DNA of 64,000 nucleotides from [Clostridium] polysaccharolyticum (GTDB lineage: Bacteria; Bacillota; Clostridia; Lachnospirales; Lachnospiraceae), in the NCBI RefSeq assembly GCF_900111595.1, contig NZ_FOHN01000005.1:1-64000 (forward strand). Reading direction: 5' to 3'. Of the stretch, positions 63,752-64,000 are shown one piece after another (positions within the stretch are counted from its first letter, which is position 1; every line of letters starts with the position of its first letter). Position numbers and translations under genes: made by a program. The notes beneath the pieces are model-generated. The model was not told the origin of the DNA and did no database searches. It saw only the letters and a list, made by a program, of their open reading frames with translations.

Positions 63752-64000
63752 CTATATCTGAATCACAGTAAGTTCTGGTTTGTTAAATACTCGAAATTTT
63801 ATATTATGGACACCAAGTCCCTTGGACAAAATCATATTTGCATTCTTACCTCGGAATAATCCAAAATCGTACTTGGGAAACAGGTGCAAATCAGGTGAAA
63901 GTACACCACCTGCTATTGGAAGAATCATAATTCCACCATGAACATGACCTGACAATACCAGATCTACATCAAGACCGTCATATTGAGGAAAATATTTTGG
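63752..64000 (-). CDS. Calcineurin-like metallophosphoesterase, C-terminal part (cut by window edge)
   Basis: 82 residues are visible, open to the window edge. 'DVDLVLSGHVHGGIMILP' has the GHxH metal-binding motif of the Metallophos family, and 'ILSKGLGVHN' follows with the usual Gly-rich strand, as in the YaeI/YkuE group of membrane-linked phosphoesterases. The N-terminal metal sites lie outside the window, so intactness is unknown. Confidence 0.85.
   Translation of the reverse strand, partial: PKYFPQYDGLDVDLVLSGHVHGGIMILPIAGGVLSPDLHLFPKYDFGLFRGKNANMILSKGLGVHNIKFRVFNKPELTVIQI

Overview
The window is low-GC DNA with strong Shine-Dalgarno sites (AGGAGG) and few operators of proteobacterial type. 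It carries a CGAAC-N4-GTTCG LexA box, Big2-repeat and copper-amine-oxidase-like cell-wall proteins, a CBM26 alpha-amylase, ChvE/Ytf sugar ABC cassettes and an ECF transporter. This points to an anaerobic Gram-positive gut or rumen Clostridia, most likely Lachnospiraceae. The species cannot be fixed from the sequence.

Layout. (1) 1-1.7 kb: insertion-sequence debris (a transposase 3' end and decayed IS21 istA/istB). (2) 1.7-13.7 kb, minus strand: two monosaccharide ABC importers (ChvE-GguAB type and YtfQRT-YjfF type) and a YesM/YesN-type two-component system. (3) 14.1-19.9 kb: envelope genes (Big2 protein, GHL10 hydrolase, amidase) and a divergent SOS pair, a LysM cell-division-inhibitor-like gene and lexA, with five LexA-like boxes. 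(4) 20.2-26.9 kb: a GH43 enzyme and a five-gene stand-alone adenylation/carrier/thioesterase cluster that looks like an uncharacterised biosynthetic pathway. (5) 27.1-36.0 kb: a cobalamin-riboswitch-led operon coding for DUF4430 (transcobalamin C-terminal-like) surface proteins, a terpenoid-cyclase-like alpha/alpha barrel protein and an ECF T/A module. I infer a cell-surface system that captures vitamin B12 in the manner of intrinsic factor. (6) 36.0-43.0 kb: housekeeping genes plus a GH25 endolysin, a UviB-like holin and a small sigma factor. (7) 43.2-46.9 kb: secreted alpha-amylase and GH16 glucanase.

(8) 47.0-63.5 kb, all minus strand: a sulfur region with a nitrogenase-like system. In transcription order the core is cysK, an atypical tRNA-Cys with a long acceptor stem, nifB-like, nifX-like, nifH, a second cysK, nifD-like, nifK-like, and a Cys-rich nifX-like gene. 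There is no nifEN in the window. The first cysK is preceded by a complete ribosome-mediated attenuator: a 31-codon leader peptide with Cys-Met-Cys-Cys, a terminator and an antiterminator. Upstream lie a NitT/TauT-type ABC importer, an FtsX-type exporter with a DUF4418 protein, and a cystathionine synthase/lyase, MalY and LysR operon. I infer that the nitrogenase-like enzyme reduces an imported sulfur compound, with the released sulfur fixed by the CysK encoded inside the operon. The window ends in a metallophosphoesterase.

A structured repeat of about 175-210 bp occurs twice in opposite orientation (19.96 and 34.55 kb). Its paired differences keep the hairpins intact.
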